A program made the translations under genes and the position numbers. From Shimia sp047124445 (lineage in GTDB: Bacteria; Pseudomonadota; Alphaproteobacteria; Rhodobacterales; Rhodobacteraceae), in assembly GCF_047124445.1 (NCBI RefSeq), contig NZ_CP138921.1:2976001-3040000 (forward strand): 64,000 nt of DNA. The letters are read 5' to 3'. The notes beneath the pieces were generated by a model. The model did no database searches. It had not been told where the DNA came from and was given only the letters and a program-made list of their open reading frames with translations. Shown one piece after another: positions 62,685 to 64,000 of the stretch; the first letter of the stretch is position 1; every line of letters begins with the position of its first letter.

Positions 62685-62773
62685 GGGTTCCTCCCTGCTC
62701 CGGGCGCGCCAAACTGCGCGGCGTGCCCGGGGTGCCTCCACTCACGAAACTTCTCAGACAAACGGACAGACCC

Positions 62774-63871
<1,098 letters not shown>

Positions 63872-63880
63872 GGACCTCCC

Positions 63881-64000
63881 ATGCGCGTTGTCACAGCAGG
63901 CATAGGCCTTCGGGCCGGGCATGTGCTCTCCATCCTCAAGGAGGCCATGCCAGAAGTTGAGTTTGTCGGGTTCTATGACCCACAACCCACCCACTTGGAG
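63881..64000 (+). CDS. Oxidoreductase, likely Gfo/Idh/MocA type (3' partial)
   Basis: The first 40 codons of a gene that runs off the window. The start MRVVTAGIGLRAGHVLSIL followed by VEFVGFYDPQP looks like the beta-alpha-beta of a NAD(P)-binding domain, as in sugar dehydrogenases of this family. AAGGAC precedes the ATG, 10 bp after the ATPase stop, so it belongs to the sugar operon. With so little seen, the family is tentative. Confidence 0.5.
   Translation, partial: MRVVTAGIGLRAGHVLSILKEAMPEVEFVGFYDPQPTHLE

Overview
The window is chromosomal DNA from an alphaproteobacterium, almost certainly a denitrifying member of the Rhodobacteraceae (Roseobacter group). I infer this from the GC-rich codon use, the C4-type 5-aminolevulinate synthase (hemA), the cytochrome cd1 type nir cluster, succinylase-type dap genes, Hint_2 proteins, an R. 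etli-type asparaginase and an IalB-family protein. I see no insertion sequence, phage, CRISPR array or plasmid function. The family names are my reading of the translated sequences; no database search was run.

Layout. 1-2 kb: the end of a polyamine-type ABC transporter (two permeases). 2-9.7 kb: cell-wall enzymes (L,D-transpeptidase, MltB-type transglycosylase), a YafY/WYL regulator divergent from a GST-like gene, RNase R, a small glycosyltransferase-like gene and dapE. 10-15 kb: three Hint-domain genes, two of them with a choice-of-anchor L domain. 15-19.7 kb: a glutamate-receptor-like channel, dapD, a PLP dehydratase, a LOG-family hydrolase and small proteins. 20-41.5 kb: the denitrification island. 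41.5-50 kb: rlmN, an ABM-like gene with a second YafY regulator, a fourth Hint protein, IalB, asparaginase, YciI and a pair of membrane-anchored CDP-glycerol-transferase-like proteins. 50-56.6 kb: TSUP transporter, serB divergent from serC-serA, a metallophosphatase and a degenerate ABC ATPase. 56.8 kb: tRNA-Thr(CGU). 57-64 kb: a GntR regulator, a GH20 hexosaminidase and a sugar ABC transporter, with the start of an oxidoreductase gene at the edge.

The denitrification island has two arms. On the + strand, norCBQDEF encodes nitric oxide reductase and its assembly factors. Two small membrane proteins, hemA and a DUF2478 gene follow. On the - strand, a Dnr/NnrR-like Crp-Fnr regulator lies upstream of nirS. 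After nirS come a multiheme NirT-like fusion protein, a cupredoxin and the heme d1 genes nirE-C-F-DL-G-H-J-N, ending with a CbiX-like gene. Boxes of the form TTGAC-N4-GTCAA lie 65 to 69 bp before the starts of norC, nirS and hemA, so one regulator of this type could coordinate nitrite reduction, NO removal and tetrapyrrole supply.

The points most worth checking are the NirT-like protein fused to an ethylbenzene-dehydrogenase-type heme domain, the Hint proteins with differing active-site residues, the glutamate-receptor-like channel with a non-potassium filter, the ABC protein that has lost most ATPase motifs, the paired glycerol-phosphate-transferase-like proteins, the shared half-sites next to the two YafY regulators, and a structured leader before serC.
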